From assembly GCA_027071965.1 (NCBI GenBank), contig JALSYJ010000001.1, positions 1-6,281 on the forward strand: 6,281 nt of DNA, in the 5' to 3' direction. Below the pieces are notes generated by a model that had not been told where the DNA came from, did no database searches, and saw only the letters and a list, made by a program, of their open reading frames with translations. Shown here in pieces: positions 5,954 through 6,281 of the stretch (its first letter is position 1; every line of letters begins with the position of its first letter). The position numbers and the translations under genes are program-made. The stretch is from Robiginitomaculum sp. (GTDB taxonomy: Bacteria; Pseudomonadota; Alphaproteobacteria; Caulobacterales; Maricaulaceae).

Positions 5954-6281
5954 ATGGCTAAAACAAAAGAAAATCAGCTCAACTATGCTACAGCCGGGGT
6001 GGATATTGATGCAGGAGCTGATCTGGTCGATCGCATCAAGCCACTGGCAGCTTCCACTGCCCGCGCTGGTGCTGATACCGGACTTGGCGGATTTGGCGGC
6101 GCTTTTGACTTAAAACAGGCGGGGTTTAAGGATCCGGTTCTGGTATCGGGAACTGATGGTGTCGGCACCAAATTAAAACTGGCATGTGAAGTTGATCTGC
6201 ATGAAACCGTGGGCATTGATCTGGTTGCCATGTGCGTAAATGACATATTGGCCCAAGGTGCAGAGCCGCTTTTTTTCCTTG
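5954..6281 (+). CDS. purM: Phosphoribosylformylglycinamidine cyclo-ligase (AIR synthetase), 3' end cut off by window
   Basis: Catalyses the ATP-dependent closure of FGAM to aminoimidazole ribonucleotide, the fifth step of de novo purine synthesis, in the cytoplasm. The 109 visible codons contain family hallmarks in order: YATAGVDIDAGADLV (residues 11-25), LGGFGGAFDL (45-54), VLVSGTDGVGTKLKLA (63-78, the nucleotide-binding region), then TVGIDLVAMCVNDILAQGAEPLFFL (85-109). These match the N-terminal half of PurM, normally about 350 residues. The ATG at 5954 is supported by the conserved N-terminus and a GGA five bases upstream (5946-5948). The gene runs off the right edge. It is transcribed away from DUF2066–hda–ppx. 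In many bacteria purN follows purM, but that would lie outside the window. Confidence 0.97.
   Translation, partial: MAKTKENQLNYATAGVDIDAGADLVDRIKPLAASTARAGADTGLGGFGGAFDLKQAGFKDPVLVSGTDGVGTKLKLACEVDLHETVGIDLVAMCVNDILAQGAEPLFFL

Noticed and set aside
5944..5961. Five-codon leader frame (M-D-H-H-G-stop) overlapping the purM start
   Set aside because: It is too short to judge, has no ribosome binding site of its own, and its GGA is better read as the purM ribosome binding site.

Overview
The window looks like an ordinary stretch of an alphaproteobacterial chromosome with moderate GC (roughly half, judged by eye). The evidence is the set of protein types and their order: an RNase R followed by an overlapping NUDT19-like Nudix hydrolase, and a purM gene divergent from a DUF2066–hda–ppx/gppA cluster. 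The Hda-type protein and the Ppx/GppA protein also read like alphaproteobacterial versions. I cannot name the genus. No phage, plasmid, transposase, CRISPR array, tRNA or rRNA is visible.

Layout. Positions 1-1506 (+) hold the C-terminal two thirds of RNase R, cut by the left window edge. Its stop overlaps the start of a 233-residue Nudix hydrolase (1503-2204, +). A 287-base gap (2205-2491) follows, between convergent gene ends. It carries five tandem degenerate 35-39 base units with self-complementary arms, arranged as a 74-base dimer, a 73-base dimer and one single unit. On the minus strand, reading right to left, comes a tight three-gene cluster: a secreted DUF2066 protein (5783-4692), Hda (4682-4011) and Ppx/GppA (start at 4048 or 4009, end at 2492). 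A 170-base gap (5784-5953) separates this cluster from purM (5954 to the right edge, +). That gap contains one candidate promoter in each direction and a 7-base inverted repeat over the leftward promoter.

How the genes relate. RNase R degrades structured RNA, and the coupled Nudix enzyme probably cleaves CoA-like or other nucleotide diphosphates. The leftward cluster joins control of DnaA activity (Hda, replication initiation) to polyphosphate or (p)ppGpp turnover (Ppx/GppA), with an uncharacterised exported protein translated first. The gene I would expect between hda and ppx in many alphaproteobacteria, ppk (polyphosphate kinase), is not there. PurM belongs to de novo purine synthesis.

I did not find a convincing new defence, mobile or biosynthetic system. 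The least explained element is the repeat array at 2287-2464. Next come the hda–ppx junction without ppk and the DUF2066 protein.
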